The notes beneath the pieces were generated by a model. That model had not been told where the DNA came from. It worked only from the letters and a program-made list of their open reading frames with translations, and made no database searches. From the NCBI GenBank assembly GCA_016927855.1, contig JAFGLV010000045.1, positions 52,557 through 116,556 of the forward strand: a DNA stretch of 64,000 bases. The letters run 5' to 3'. The DNA comes from Sedimentisphaerales bacterium. Its GTDB lineage: Bacteria; Planctomycetota; Phycisphaerae; Sedimentisphaerales; Anaerobacaceae. Within the stretch, counting starts at the first letter, position 1. Each line of letters opens with the position of its first letter. The position numbers and the translations under genes are program-made. Of the stretch, positions 36,532 through 46,621 are shown one piece after another.

Positions 36532-38127
36532 TCAGGTGCGCATCAGTCTCGCGTAGATCAGCAGCGCCAGCAAGGTCAGACCCGCGAGCCCTCCCCACAT
36601 AATCAGGATCCCGGACAGCGACTCGAGGCCCACGCTTTCGGCGACGTTCTTGCCGCTGATGATCGCGACGATTAGCGTGGCAGCCGGCACGCAACTGGCG
36701 CCGAAGGCACTGAGCAGGTGGCCGCCCTTCTGGATGATGCCCAGCCCGATGCCGATCATGATCATCGGAATGCACCCGATCCCGAACACCAGTCGGGTGT
36801 TCATTTCGGCCCGGATATCCACCAGGGTGTTCTCTATTCTCGCTGCCAGGGTCTCCTGGAGTCCGGCCAGCGTCGGACTCGGCGGCCCACGGAGGATCGA
36901 CTTCGTGTATTCAGGCGCGACGACGTGCAGCACACTGCCCCGCGCGAGCGCTTGGCGGATCGGCTCAGGCAGCTTCAGACCACTTACCGCGTGAGAGAAG
37001 ACCAACTGGCCGGTCGCCTCAACCCGCGCATTGTACAACTGAAGGGTCAGACTGGGATCGGTCGTCTCTTCCCCCAGCCGGATAAATGGCTTCTTACCCT
37101 CTGCGCACATCAGGCGGGGCAGGTCTTCGCCCGAGCGATTGTCGTGCGCCTCTATCATCACTGGCGGCGTCAGGACAATGTCCTCACCCTCCAGGGAAGC
37201 GGAAGCGGCAGAAAACCGAACGGAGCCGGCGCTGCCTCGGAGTTCGTACCAACTCGTTTGGGACGTCTTCAACCTCTCGTTGATATCGCGTACCAGCATT
37301 TCCCTGGCAAGCTGCCGGTAGGCATCGAGCGCCACTTTGGCCACCGGGTCGAACTGCATCAGGTTCGTGCGAATCTGCTTCATTTCGTTGACCCGCTTGA
37401 ACTTGATGTTATCACCCAGCAGAGAACCGAACTCCTGGCTGACAGACATACTCCCGACCTCTATCCAATCGGCGTCGGTCATATGTTTGGCACCGATGGC
37501 GTCCAGATGCACTTCGTTGAACTTGTCATGAGGGTCAATGCGCACCACCGCCGCGTCCGCACAGACAATCTCCTGGACCGTCCCTCGACTGGCTCCGACG
37601 CCGACAATACCGAGCAGCGTATCGTTCTTGGCATCGACGTAATCCGCGTACACCAGAAACCGTCCGTCGGGAGGCAACGAGTAGTAGCCGCGACGTTGGA
37701 GGTTGCGAAAGAGGATGAGCTTGGCGTCGGCCTTGAGCGACTTCTCCGCCAGATGCACGAAATAGGGCATGACATGGAAGCTCAGCAGCAGATTGGCGAT
37801 GGCGACGAAAACCGCCAGCACCAGTCCCGGATACACCAGCGTCGCCAGGCTGATTCCGCTGGCGCGGCAGGCATTGAGCTCGTTGTCGTAGGCAAACCGG
37901 CCATAGGCGAGCGCCGAGGCGAACAAGGCAGCCATCGGCAGTACGAAGGTCAGCGTGATCGGCATGAAATACAGCAGGATGTGAAGGACCTGTCGCGGGC
38001 CGACGCCGTATTCCTGCACCGGCTGGAGTACCCCGCCCAGGCTCAGGATCAGCGTCAGTCCGATCGTCGCCATCACGAAGATGCGGAAAAGCTCCCTAAA
38101 TATGTACCTTTGCAGCGTGAAAACCAT
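36532..38127 (-). CDS. lptF: LptF/LptG family permease (LptF-like), enlarged
   Basis: 531 residues, longer than the usual ~360. FTLQRYIFRELFRIFVMA and YFMPITLTFVLPMAALFASA mark the N-terminal helices. The C-terminal helices include IGCIPMIMIGIGLGIIQKGG. The extra length lies in the periplasmic part (about 120-400), so the jellyroll domain is expanded. It partners the LptG-like protein encoded next. The surA-like gene just upstream also acts in envelope assembly. Confidence 0.82.
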   Translation of the reverse strand: MVFTLQRYIFRELFRIFVMATIGLTLILSLGGVLQPVQEYGVGPRQVLHILLYFMPITLTFVLPMAALFASALAYGRFAYDNELNACRASGISLATLVYPGLVLAVFVAIANLLLSFHVMPYFVHLAEKSLKADAKLILFRNLQRRGYYSLPPDGRFLVYADYVDAKNDTLLGIVGVGASRGTVQEIVCADAAVVRIDPHDKFNEVHLDAIGAKHMTDADWIEVGSMSVSQEFGSLLGDNIKFKRVNEMKQIRTNLMQFDPVAKVALDAYRQLAREMLVRDINERLKTSQTSWYELRGSAGSVRFSAASASLEGEDIVLTPPVMIEAHDNRSGEDLPRLMCAEGKKPFIRLGEETTDPSLTLQLYNARVEATGQLVFSHAVSGLKLPEPIRQALARGSVLHVVAPEYTKSILRGPPSPTLAGLQETLAARIENTLVDIRAEMNTRLVFGIGCIPMIMIGIGLGIIQKGGHLLSAFGASCVPAATLIVAIISGKNVAESVGLESLSGILIMWGGLAGLTLLALLIYARLMRT

Positions 38128-38194
38128 TGTCAGGTCAGCTCATCCAGAGGCATCTTCACAGTCGCCGTCACGCCCCGACATCCAGCGGACCGCT

Positions 38195-39685
38195 TCAATC
38201 CGCGTCCGGCTCGTCCACCGTCACTTCGAGCGGGTCGATATCCCAGATTCTGTTCGTATAGAGGACATACGGGTACTTGTCCAGCAACTCGGCGCCGTAG
38301 GCGCCCAGGATATCCCGACTTTGCAGCGTGTACAGCGCCGACGCGACGCGGTTCTTCACCGAGTCAGAGTAAGGCTGGGCTTGAGCCGGCGCCTTCTCCA
38401 GCACCTCCACGACGCGCCACTTGACGTCGCTGGCGTAGAACCCGCGTATCGGTCCAACGACCGTGTTGGGATCGGCCTGCCACAGATCGTCCCAGAAAGG
38501 CCCTTCCGTGTTGGGGTAGGTTTTGTGGGCCTGGCTGTTCGGCGTCAGCGAGTGCACGCTCTTGACAGCATCCAGTGCGGCGCCGTCGTCGAGCATCTTC
38601 CTGACCCGCTGGGCCGTCTGGCGGTCCTGGCACCACACCTGGTCCACCTTGACTGACGGCGGGATGTCGAAAAGCTCCTTGTGCGCCTCGTAATAAGCCT
38701 TGATCTCGTCGTCGGTCGGCTTCGTGATGGCCTTGAGCTTTTCGGCCCGGACCTTGTTGAGCAGTCGAATGTCTTCGACCTGGCGGATGTAGCGTAGGAA
38801 CTCCTCGTTCTGGTCGTAGCCGCGTGCCCTGGCCTCGGCGCTCAGAATGAAAGGCTGCAGCGCAACGTCAGCGAGCCGCTCGACCCCCTCCGGCGTATGC
38901 AGGTCCTTGGGCCGGTTGGGCGGCGCTGCTTGACATAGCGCCTTGAACCAGTCCTCAAGGGTAAGCTGCCCGCCTTCGTACGTTATCAGCGGCAAATTCC
39001 TTTCCGCCTCGGAGAGATCGTCCGTTATCTGGTTGTTCATAATCCAGTAAACGGCTTTCCCACGCGGCTGGGTCGGCTGGGTCAGCAGTCGCTGGTGGAT
39101 GCGAGCCGCCTCGGCGAAGTTCTCGCTGACCTTCCGGACCTGGTACTTCTGGGGCAACTGAGCGTAGAACTTGTCCAGAACCGGGCCGACCTTGGGCGTT
39201 TGAATCCGGCGTTCAGCCTGCTCGCGGGTCAGCTCCGGATGCGCCTCGAGCTCGGCATCGATCTCTTCCGGCGTGACGGGCAACTCCTGGCGCACGTAGT
39301 CAGTCAGAAGCATCTGAATGAGCCTTACCTGCCGGGTCCGTTCGAGCTGCTCGCCGAGCACCTCGTCCTGGAGATACCCCAAGGTGCGTCCCTCCATACT
39401 CATCGCCTTTTCCGCGATCATCTCGCGCAGCACGGACTCGGTCGTGACCGTCCGCTCCGGCACCCCGTCGTCCTCGCGCTGCGGCCGGACTTCCTGGAGC
39501 AATCGCTGTTTCAACTCGCGTTTCGTGATCGAGTAGTCGCCGATCACGGCCACCACATCGGCCGGCACCACTTCGGAAACGGCACTTGTCTCAGCACGCT
39601 GCTCGCTCGATGCCAGAGCAGCACACGCGGCTGCGCCTACCGCCACAGCCGCCACGAGAATCGCTAACCAATGTCTTGTTCTCAT
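38195..39685 (-). CDS. Exported SurA/PrsA-like peptidyl-prolyl isomerase
   Basis: 496 residues from the ATG at 39685. A hydrophobic N-terminus (LAILVAAVAVGAAACAALAS) is followed by a SurA-like N-terminal chaperone region (VVAVIGDYSITKRELKQRL) and a parvulin-like domain near DIPPSVKVDQVWC to IRGFYASDVKWRVVEVLEKA. The parvulin motifs are weak. It resembles periplasmic foldases that help outer-membrane proteins. The gene is 67 bases upstream of lptF and about 80 after hisG, in the same long operon. Confidence 0.7.
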   Translation of the reverse strand: MRTRHWLAILVAAVAVGAAACAALASSEQRAETSAVSEVVPADVVAVIGDYSITKRELKQRLLQEVRPQREDDGVPERTVTTESVLREMIAEKAMSMEGRTLGYLQDEVLGEQLERTRQVRLIQMLLTDYVRQELPVTPEEIDAELEAHPELTREQAERRIQTPKVGPVLDKFYAQLPQKYQVRKVSENFAEAARIHQRLLTQPTQPRGKAVYWIMNNQITDDLSEAERNLPLITYEGGQLTLEDWFKALCQAAPPNRPKDLHTPEGVERLADVALQPFILSAEARARGYDQNEEFLRYIRQVEDIRLLNKVRAEKLKAITKPTDDEIKAYYEAHKELFDIPPSVKVDQVWCQDRQTAQRVRKMLDDGAALDAVKSVHSLTPNSQAHKTYPNTEGPFWDDLWQADPNTVVGPIRGFYASDVKWRVVEVLEKAPAQAQPYSDSVKNRVASALYTLQSRDILGAYGAELLDKYPYVLYTNRIWDIDPLEVTVDEPDAD

Positions 39686-39765
39686 AGAAGGTCTCCGAGC
39701 TTCCCTGCGAGCAGCACCTAGCACCGGCGGCCAGCGGAAGTCCGCTGCCGGTTCAGGGCTGCCCG

Positions 39766-40644
39766 TCAGTGTATGACTTTGTTCAGCGGATAGGTGATGA
39801 TTCCGGACGCACCGGCCCGCTTGAGGGCAGGGACCAGGGCGCGTTCGACTCTCTCGTCGACGATCACTTCGATGGCGACGTATTCGGAGTCCGCCAGGCC
39901 GGACACCGTCGGGCTCTTCTCGGCCGGAAGGACCTTCAAGACCGAATCAAGGTCCGCGCGCTTGACGTTCATCTTGAGACCGACCTTACTGCGCGCCTCG
40001 ATGGCGGCCTTCAGTAAAATAGAGAGATTCTCGATCTTCTCGCGTTTGAACTCGTTCTGCCAGGCCTGCTTGTTGGCGATCAGCCGCGTCGTCGAGACGA
40101 TAACGGTGTCGATGATACGCAGGTTGTTGGCTCGCAGCGAGGTGCCGGTCTCCGTCAGCTCGACAATCGCGTCAACCAGGCGCGCCTTGACCTCGGTGGC
40201 GCCCCAACTGAATTCCACCTTGGCCTCGATATGCTTGTCGGCCAGGTACTTCTTCGTCACCCCGACCAGTTCGGTGGCAATGATGCCACCGGCGAGATCC
40301 TCAGGCTTGACCACTTTCGACTCGTTGGGCACCGCCAACACCCACCGGGTCGGATTGCTGGTCGCTTTGCTGTAAGGCAGCTCGCACACTTCAACCACGT
40401 CGCAGTTGTATTCCCGGATCCAATCGAAGCCGGTGATGCCGGCGTCGAGGACGCCATCGCTGACGTACCGGCCCATTTCCTGGGCGCGCAGGCAAACCGC
40501 TTCGATCTCTTCGTCGTCGATGGCGGGCAAGTAGCTCCGCTTGGAATCGGAAATATGAAACCCAGCCTTGTCGAACAACTCGACGGTCGCCTTCTGCAAG
40601 CTCCCCGCCGGGACACCCAACCTCAATACTCGTGCGGCATCCAT
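39766..40644 (-). CDS. hisG: ATP phosphoribosyltransferase, long form
   Basis: 292 residues from the ATG at 40644. It catalyses the first step of histidine synthesis. [43 protein letters not shown] and the PRPP loop [15 protein letters not shown] are seen. The C-terminal ACT-like regulatory domain (about 215-292, ending [12 protein letters not shown]) identifies the long form, which is feedback-regulated by histidine and does not need HisZ. It lies in the nusA-lptG run, apart from hisH-hisF at 51-52.5 kb. Confidence 0.95.
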   Translation of the reverse strand: MDAARVLRLGVPAGSLQKATVELFDKAGFHISDSKRSYLPAIDDEEIEAVCLRAQEMGRYVSDGVLDAGITGFDWIREYNCDVVEVCELPYSKATSNPTRWVLAVPNESKVVKPEDLAGGIIATELVGVTKKYLADKHIEAKVEFSWGATEVKARLVDAIVELTETGTSLRANNLRIIDTVIVSTTRLIANKQAWQNEFKREKIENLSILLKAAIEARSKVGLKMNVKRADLDSVLKVLPAEKSPTVSGLADSEYVAIEVIVDERVERALVPALKRAGASGIITYPLNKVIH

Positions 40645-40719
40645 GTCGTCTCTAGTACTCGGAACTTTGGCGGCCGTTCCACCCGTGCCCGCGAGGGTCA
40701 CAGGGGTCGGCCGCACTGG

Positions 40720-41388
40720 TTACTTCTTCGCTTTCACTACTTTCTTGGTCTTCCACCTCGTTTTTCTGGCCTTCTTCGCGAGCTTGGGTGACTCGCTCTC
40801 ACGCCGCAACATGCCGTAGAACGCGTAGGCGTCCTTGGCGGCCACCTGGCGCGTCAAGAAGCCCTCGATGTCCTGCAGGTCCGCTTCCGGATCGACGATG
40901 CCGTTTCGCTTGAGGTACGCGATCATTTGCTCGGTCAGCGGGATGGCGTGCCCCTGCAGCGAGGTCAACATGCAATAGCTCACCACGTATTGGCTCACGC
41001 CGTCGAGCTGGTCGAGCACCTGCTTGGCCGGACGCTTGCCGATCCTCTTGAGCGTCTGGAGACTCAGCATGTGATACTCGTCGAACACGGCCCGCAGCGC
41101 CGACGTCAGTGCCACCGCCGTGGCTCGGCTGACCGCAGTGTCCTCCTGGAGGATCTCCACGATCTCCTCCGGACGAGCGACCCGCAGGTCGTTCCAGTCG
41201 ACGAAGGTCTGATGAAACTCCTTCATCACTCGCTGGGCAGCCGATTCGGTCAGGTGCTCGCTGATAATGCCGTAGATCAAGGCGTCGATCGGATCGTCGT
41301 AGGTGGTCTTGTCAGCTTTGGGATGGGCGCGCTTGAGCCCGCGATAGAGTCTCTGGAGTTGTTGCGAATGTTCCTTACTGTTCTTCAT
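40720..41388 (-). CDS. HhH-GPD (endonuclease III-like) protein lacking catalytic residues
   Basis: 222 residues from the ATG at 41388. The middle resembles the endonuclease III fold: DPIDALIYGIISEHL, then the hairpin region LDGVSQYVVSYCML in place of LPGVGxKTA. The catalytic Lys position is Gln133/Tyr134, and the VDTH aspartate is replaced in IPLTEQM (about 149-155). No C-terminal four-Cys iron-sulfur cluster is present; the tail is Lys-rich (KKARKTRWKTKKVVKAKK). It may bind DNA or RNA without glycosylase activity. It sits between rbfA and hisG. Confidence 0.7.
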   Translation of the reverse strand: MKNSKEHSQQLQRLYRGLKRAHPKADKTTYDDPIDALIYGIISEHLTESAAQRVMKEFHQTFVDWNDLRVARPEEIVEILQEDTAVSRATAVALTSALRAVFDEYHMLSLQTLKRIGKRPAKQVLDQLDGVSQYVVSYCMLTSLQGHAIPLTEQMIAYLKRNGIVDPEADLQDIEGFLTRQVAAKDAYAFYGMLRRESESPKLAKKARKTRWKTKKVVKAKK

Positions 41389-41451
41389 GGCCTTTCCACG
41401 TACCCGGGTCTCGTAAGATGGGCTGGAGCCCACCCTACCTACTGAGAGGCG
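41389..41451. repeat. Short palindrome in the rbfA-HhH gap
   Basis: TGGGCTGGAGCCCA near 41416-41429 is a perfect small hairpin inside TAAGATGGGCTGGAGCCCACC. Similar GGGCTCCAGCCC units are common dispersed repeats in planctomycetes. A single copy is seen here, so the repeat status is not proven. Confidence 0.35.
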
Positions 41452-41832
41452 CTATTCATCGGGCCCACCCGTTCGATCCTGATATTCACTTGCCGCCTGG
41501 TCGATCAGTCTCATCGTCTCCAGCGTTCTCTGGAATTGCTCATCCCGGTGGAACCGCAAAACGGGGCAGAACTTGCTGTCCAAGGCTGCTCCCAGGAAGG
41601 ATTGAATCCGCTTTCGGGCGTGTTCTATGGCCACAAAGCTTTGGTTCTTGGCGCTAGCCGCTTCGGCAAAAACACTGAGGTAGACCTCGGCGTTGCGCAA
41701 ATCCGGCGACATCTCGACGCGCGTGACACTCACGAAGCCGGTGATCCGCGGGTCGTTCAGGTGGTTCGCGATCGCGTCGCTGACCGCCTCTTTGACCACA
41801 CGCGCTACTTTTTCCTGCCTTCGCGTAGGCAT
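41452..41832 (-). CDS. rbfA: Ribosome-binding factor A
   Basis: 126 residues with a KH-like fold. RRQEKVARVVKEAVSDAI at the N-terminus, DPRITGFVSVTRVEMSPDL and the C-terminal CPVLRFHRDEQFQRT match RbfA. It helps mature the 30S subunit, acting on the 16S 5' region. It follows infB 33 bases downstream in the standard nusA-infB-rbfA order. Confidence 0.95.
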   Translation of the reverse strand: MPTRRQEKVARVVKEAVSDAIANHLNDPRITGFVSVTRVEMSPDLRNAEVYLSVFAEAASAKNQSFVAIEHARKRIQSFLGAALDSKFCPVLRFHRDEQFQRTLETMRLIDQAASEYQDRTGGPDE

Positions 41833-41865
41833 AATCTCGTTTCTCTAGGCGCCGTCGGTGTCTTC

Positions 41866-44541
41866 TCAAGACTCCAGGGTCCGCGCCACTTTCACGATCT
41901 CGTAGAAATCCAGGACATCGTCGACCTTGACGTCGTCATAGCCGGCCAGCTTGATGCCGCACTCGAGCCCGGCTTTGACGTCGCGCACGTCGTCCTTGAA
42001 GTGCTTGAGCGATTCGAGGGCCAGACCGTCTCGCACGACAATATTGTCCCGAATCAGCCTGGCCTTGGCATTCTTGGTGACTATCCCACTGGTGACGTAG
42101 CAGCCCAGCACGGTGCCAACGCGCGAAACCTTGAAGGTGGCCCGCACGGTGGCGCGACCCAGGGCCTTTTCCTGCTCCTCGGGTTCGAGCATACCGACCA
42201 TGGACCTCTTGAGATCTTCCGTGATCCGGTAGATTACGTTGTAGAGCCGGATGTCCACGCCTTCGGCCTCGGCGGTCTTGGCCGCATGCTCATCGGCTAC
42301 CACGTTGAAGCCGATGATAATGGCGTTCGAGGCTTCCGCCAGCAGCACGTCGCCTTCGGTAATGCCTCCCGGCATCGCTTGAAGGATGTTGATCCGCACT
42401 TCGTCCACACTGAGCTCGGAGAGGTACTTCTTCAGCACGTCCACCGACCCTTGCACGTCGGCGCGGACGATCAAGTTAAGCTCTTTGACATTGCCCGCTT
42501 CGATCTGGCTGAAGAGGTTCTCCATCGTTACTTGCGTGCGTTCCGCCAGGGACGTCTCCCGGCTGCGGAGCCGTTCCTCTTCGGCGGCGTTCTTGGCCCG
42601 GTTGATGTCGTCCAGGCAGAAGAACCGATCGCCGGCCTGGGGGACGCCGTCGAGTCCGAGAATCTCCACCGGCATCGAGCTGGTGGCGGTCTTGATCTTC
42701 TTGCCGTAGCTGTTCTTCATCATCTTGACGCGGCCGTAGGTGTCGCCTGCCAAGACGATGTCACCTTTCGAGAGTTGCCCCTCTTTGACCAGCACGGTTG
42801 CCACCGGACCTTGTTGAGATGACATCTTGGCCTCAATGACCCATCCGGTCCCTGGGATCGCGTCATCCGCCTTCAGGTCCTGCAGCTCCGCGACGTAATC
42901 GAGCGCCTCCAGCAGGTCGTCGATCCCCTGGCCCGTGACGGCGCTGGTTTTGACCACTTCGGTCTGACCGCCCCACTCGGCCGGCACCAAATCGTGCTCG
43001 GACAACTGGGCGTAGATGCGATTGATATCGCAGCCGGGCAAGTCGATCTTGTTCAAGGCCACGATGATCGGGACACCGGCTGCCTTGCTGTGGGCGATCG
43101 CTTCGATCGTCTGTGGCATCACGCCGTCGTCGGCCGCGACGGTCAGAACCACGATGTCCGTCATATTGGCGCCGCGGGCGCGCATGGCCGTGAAGGCCTC
43201 GTGACCGGGAGTGTCAAGAAACGTGACCGTCTTGTTGGACCATGTGACCTGAGAAGCGCCGATATGCTGCGTGATGCCGCCGGCTTCGCCGGCCGCGACC
43301 CGCGTCGAGCGGATCTTGTCCAACAGACTGGTTTTGCCATGGTCCACGTGCCCAAGCATGGCCGCGACTACAGGTCGCCGTTTGAGGTTCTTTCGCTCTC
43401 GCTGCTCGAATTCCTTCAGGATTTCATCTTCCAGCGACTGCCGCCGTTCGACGACCAATTCCGTCTCATACTCCACGGCCACCAGTTCCGCCACGTCGCT
43501 GGCAATGACCTGATTGGCGGTCGCCATCACCCCCTGCCTCATGAGCTTGCCGATGATATCCGTGGCCTTTACACCGAGAGCTGAAGAAAGGTCCTTGATA
43601 GTGATGGGCTCGCTGACCGTCACTTTCCGGGGTCTGCCCAGCGCGGCCGCTTCGCGGTGCGCCCTGGACGTGATCTTGCGGGAGGGACGCAGTCGGAGTC
43701 CTTCGCCTCCGGCGGCGCTGAGCCGGGCTTGGCGCTCTTCGATGTCTCTCTGGCGCCACTTCGTTCGCAGCTTGCTTTTCTTCGCGGCCTCGTCATCGCG
43801 GTCTTCCTTCCTGCGACCGTGCGTCCGCTCCTTGTGGTGCTTGCCGCGTTTCTGATCGGTGGTGTCCGACGCAGGTGGTCCTCCTCTTTCGGTGTACATC
43901 AACGGCTCGGTGACGGTGCCGTCATGGCGCATCCTTGACCTGGGCTTGGGCCTGGTTCTCGGTCTATCCAGGGGCTCCGGGGCCTCAACTCGAACCACCT
44001 GTGGCCCGCTGAGGACGGCCGGCTTCGGTTTGCCCAGCATCGGTCCCGCCGGTAGCACCGGTTCGGGCTCGGGTCGTTTCTCCGGTTCGACGGTCTTCGG
44101 TGCTTTCCGTTCTTCCGGCGCTGCGGTCGGCGCCGGCGCCGCGGCGGCCGCCTGGGTCGCTTCGGCTGCCGGCTCGGGCTCGGGCTCGCCCTGCACCTCC
44201 GGCGCGACCTCGATCTCCTCGCCCGGCTCCTGTTCCGCGACCGCCGCCTCGACCGCCGCAGTTCCGCGCTCTCCAATATCGCCTTGTTCCTCGGCGGTTG
44301 TTACCTTCTTGCGCTGCGGCCGGCGGACCCGGACTTCCTCCAAATCGACTTTCTCGGCCGTTTCGACAGTCGTCACATTCTCACCCTCGCTGAACCACTC
44401 TTTGATGGTAGCCGCCAAGCCCGCCGAAATGGCTGCCATGTGGTTCTTCACGTCCAGACCTTCGTCCTGGCACTTCTTCACAATGGCAGAACTCTTAACG
44501 CCGAGTTCCCGGGCCAACAAATAGACTCTTGTAGCAGCCAA
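41866..44541 (-). CDS. infB: Translation initiation factor IF-2
   Basis: 891 residues from a TTG start 14 bases after nusA (GGAGG just upstream). Two IF2_N segments are seen, the first at about 1-50 and another near 310-370, separated by a Pro/Glu/Ala-rich linker with many PEP-type repeats. The GTPase has [14 protein letters not shown] (G1), DTPGHEAF (G3) and NKIDLPG (G4). Domains II-IV follow. It places initiator tRNA on the 30S subunit. Length is at the long end of the family because of the linker. Confidence 0.97.
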   Translation of the reverse strand: MAATRVYLLARELGVKSSAIVKKCQDEGLDVKNHMAAISAGLAATIKEWFSEGENVTTVETAEKVDLEEVRVRRPQRKKVTTAEEQGDIGERGTAAVEAAVAEQEPGEEIEVAPEVQGEPEPEPAAEATQAAAAAPAPTAAPEERKAPKTVEPEKRPEPEPVLPAGPMLGKPKPAVLSGPQVVRVEAPEPLDRPRTRPKPRSRMRHDGTVTEPLMYTERGGPPASDTTDQKRGKHHKERTHGRRKEDRDDEAAKKSKLRTKWRQRDIEERQARLSAAGGEGLRLRPSRKITSRAHREAAALGRPRKVTVSEPITIKDLSSALGVKATDIIGKLMRQGVMATANQVIASDVAELVAVEYETELVVERRQSLEDEILKEFEQRERKNLKRRPVVAAMLGHVDHGKTSLLDKIRSTRVAAGEAGGITQHIGASQVTWSNKTVTFLDTPGHEAFTAMRARGANMTDIVVLTVAADDGVMPQTIEAIAHSKAAGVPIIVALNKIDLPGCDINRIYAQLSEHDLVPAEWGGQTEVVKTSAVTGQGIDDLLEALDYVAELQDLKADDAIPGTGWVIEAKMSSQQGPVATVLVKEGQLSKGDIVLAGDTYGRVKMMKNSYGKKIKTATSSMPVEILGLDGVPQAGDRFFCLDDINRAKNAAEEERLRSRETSLAERTQVTMENLFSQIEAGNVKELNLIVRADVQGSVDVLKKYLSELSVDEVRINILQAMPGGITEGDVLLAEASNAIIIGFNVVADEHAAKTAEAEGVDIRLYNVIYRITEDLKRSMVGMLEPEEQEKALGRATVRATFKVSRVGTVLGCYVTSGIVTKNAKARLIRDNIVVRDGLALESLKHFKDDVRDVKAGLECGIKLAGYDDVKVDDVLDFYEIVKVARTLES

Positions 44542-44555
44542 AAAGCCTCCACGTA

Positions 44556-45791
44556 CTATTCTTGCACGTCCTCATTGAGGACATCTCGGGTTTGCGTCTG
44601 CTGGGCCAGCTCTTTCTCCGCCTGCTTACGGTCGGATTCGGCCGCCAGCGCCTTGGCTTCCGCGCCGGCCGCTTCCACCAGCCGCACCGCAAAGTCCATG
44701 TCGAGACCGAGCTCACTGACCAGCGGTTCCGGCCCGACGTCGTCGATATCGAGAACGGAGATGATCCCCAAAGCGATCAGCTTATCGACGAGGATGTCAT
44801 CAGCCCCCTCGACAGCCTTGACGCACGACGCCAGTCGCTCGATACCCAGGTTGTACTCCTCAGGCGTCAGAATATCAATGTCCCAGCCGGTCAATCGGGC
44901 GGCCAGCCGGACGTTCTGTCCGTGCTTGCCGATGGCCAGACTGAGCTGATCCTCGTCGACAACCACGGTGGCCCGTCCCAGCTCGAAGCACAAGGCGATC
45001 TCGCTGACCTTGGCAGGCATCAGCGCGTTGGCCACCAGAACCTGAGAGGAATCGTTCCAGCGGACGATGTCGATCTTCTCCCCGCCGAGTTCATCGACGA
45101 TGTTCTTGATCCGGCTGCCTCGAACACCTACGCAGGCACCAACGGGGTCCACTTTGTCATCGTACGATGTAACTGCGACTTTACTGCGGTAGCCGGCTTC
45201 GCGCGCCAGCGCGCGAATCTCGATGATTCCCTCAGCGATTTCGGGCACCTCGGACTCGAACAGGCGACGGATGAAGTCGGGGTGAGTCCGCGACAGGATG
45301 ATCTTGATCTGGCTGGCGGTCTCTTTCACATCGAGAATCAGACACCGGACCCGTTCGCCGGGCCGATGAGTCTGGCCCATGATCTGCTCGCCCTTCGGCA
45401 TGAAGCCTTCGGTCCAGTGGTCCAGGTTGACGATCAGTGTGCCGCCTTCGTAGCGGACCACCGCGCCGCTGATGAGCTGGCCCTTGCGTTGGGCGAACTC
45501 GCTATAGATGCTGTCGCGTTCATCGGCTCTGATCTTCTGAATCATGACCTGCTTGGCCGTCTGCGCCGGGATACGACCCAGACGCCGGATGTCGATCGGC
45601 TGCTCGTCGCGGAAGGCCACCACCTTTCCGGTGCTCCGGTCGATATTGACCACAATCTCACTGTCGGGATCGCCGAAATGCTTGCGGACGGCAGAGACCA
45701 TCGCCTCTTCCAGATCGACGAAGATCGACTCCTTGTCGATATTCTTGTCGCGGGCGATATTGTCCACAATCCTCAACAATTCTTGGTTCAT
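44556..45791 (-). CDS. nusA: Transcription elongation/termination factor NusA
   Basis: 411 residues. An N-terminal RNA-polymerase-binding domain (about 1-125) precedes an S1 domain (GQLISGAVVRYEGGTLIVNL), then KH1/KH2 (VGVRGSRIKNIVDELGGEKI, LAIGKHGQNVRLAARLTGW) and a C-terminal acidic tail with one helix-hairpin-like repeat. It heads the operon with infB. The usual rimP gene is absent upstream. A minus-strand hairpin with a U-tract lies about 120-150 bases before its start. Confidence 0.96.
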   Translation of the reverse strand: MNQELLRIVDNIARDKNIDKESIFVDLEEAMVSAVRKHFGDPDSEIVVNIDRSTGKVVAFRDEQPIDIRRLGRIPAQTAKQVMIQKIRADERDSIYSEFAQRKGQLISGAVVRYEGGTLIVNLDHWTEGFMPKGEQIMGQTHRPGERVRCLILDVKETASQIKIILSRTHPDFIRRLFESEVPEIAEGIIEIRALAREAGYRSKVAVTSYDDKVDPVGACVGVRGSRIKNIVDELGGEKIDIVRWNDSSQVLVANALMPAKVSEIALCFELGRATVVVDEDQLSLAIGKHGQNVRLAARLTGWDIDILTPEEYNLGIERLASCVKAVEGADDILVDKLIALGIISVLDIDDVGPEPLVSELGLDMDFAVRLVEAAGAEAKALAAESDRKQAEKELAQQTQTRDVLNEDVQE

Positions 45792-45912
45792 AGCCGTTTC
45801 TCTCTTAACTGGGAGCTGCCCTTCAACGTCCGTCTGCGGGCCGAAGCTCCTCGGCGTCGCACATCACGTGGGCCCTGCCGGGCGATCCATACCGCTCCAA
45901 AAATAAGAGCAA

Positions 45913-45945
45913 CAAAAAAAGTGGAAACCCATTCAGTTTCCACTT
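45913..45945 (-). terminator. Intrinsic terminator or attenuator upstream of nusA
   Basis: AAGTGGAAAC (45919-45928) and GTTTCCACTT (45936-45945) make a perfect 10-bp stem with a 7-base loop. On the minus strand the stem is followed by seven U (A-tract at 45914-45920). It lies 122 bases before the nusA ATG, on the same strand, with no minus-strand gene upstream for over 1.5 kb, so it most likely lies inside the nusA leader. Confidence 0.75.
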
Positions 45946-46544
45946 CGATTCTGCCTACGCCAGACTGAGGTTGTCGCCTGCCTTTAGCCTACATCAGTCG
46001 CCTCCGATAGTGGTCCGATCCTGACCCCGCCTGGGCCGACCAAACCTCGTCATCAACCTCGCCGGCATCACGACATTGAAGTAGAAACACCCATTCCACA
46101 GCCGCCTTCGGCGCAAACGTGCAGACATAGTTTATACTGCTACGCCCCTGCACTGTTCACACGTCCCGTCAACACCATTTTATGCACCTCGTCGAGCCAT
46201 ATCGATGGTTACGGCAGCTATCAATTCCTACAACTGAACGCGTCATACTAATCGTCCAGCACCGAAGTGGCAATAACTTTTTTGTTGATTTTCCCCTTTT
46301 TTGGCGGCAGACCGTCTCCGAAAAGGCCCGCGGGTCCCACCGCCCGGAACGAGGTCGCCCGTCGTCGGACCCGGTGCCAAGATGTCGCGCTGCGCTGGCG
46401 TACCCGCCAAGTCAGAGCGCAGGGCGCCTTCAGGGCGGCAAAAGAGTGCCCCACAGGCCCAATATATGGTGTGTCGGCGCACGGCAAAGCATGCATAATG
46501 GGCGTTGCTCACGCCTCTGCACCTGCCGGTGACAGCCACATGGC

Positions 46545-46573
46545 TTGAAAGGTCTGTGAGGGTCGGCTATATT
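46545..46573 (+). promoter_or_regulatory. dapB promoter
   Basis: TTGAAA (46545-46550), 17-base spacer, TATATT (46568-46573), each one base off consensus. A leader of about 40 bases with AGGAG would precede the ATG at 46622. Confidence 0.65.
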
Positions 46574-46621
46574 ATCCCGCTCTGCGGCACAACCGCCCAG
46601 ACTATGCAGGAGTTGAAGAAG

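Larger units (their letters stand above)
45792..46621. other. Long intergenic region between nusA and dapB
   Basis: About 830 bases with no supported gene. On the minus side it holds the nusA leader with the terminator at 45913-45945, and perhaps a promoter (TGAACA-N17-TATAAA at 46131-46159). On the plus side it holds the dapB promoter (46545-46573). The part from about 46300 to 46500 is G+C rich with several self-complementary words (GGCCCGCGGGTCC, GGGCGCCTTCAGGGCGGC) and could be a structured RNA or repeat. I could not match it to RNase P, SRP, tmRNA or 6S RNA. Confidence 0.5.

Noticed and set aside
36718..38424. A 568-codon plus-strand open frame opposite lptF
   Set aside because: Antisense to LptF and low-complexity; no ribosome-binding site and no domain.
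46182..46532. A 116-codon plus-strand open frame upstream of dapB
   Set aside because: No ribosome-binding site, Arg/Cys-rich low-information composition, and it overlaps the dapB promoter region.
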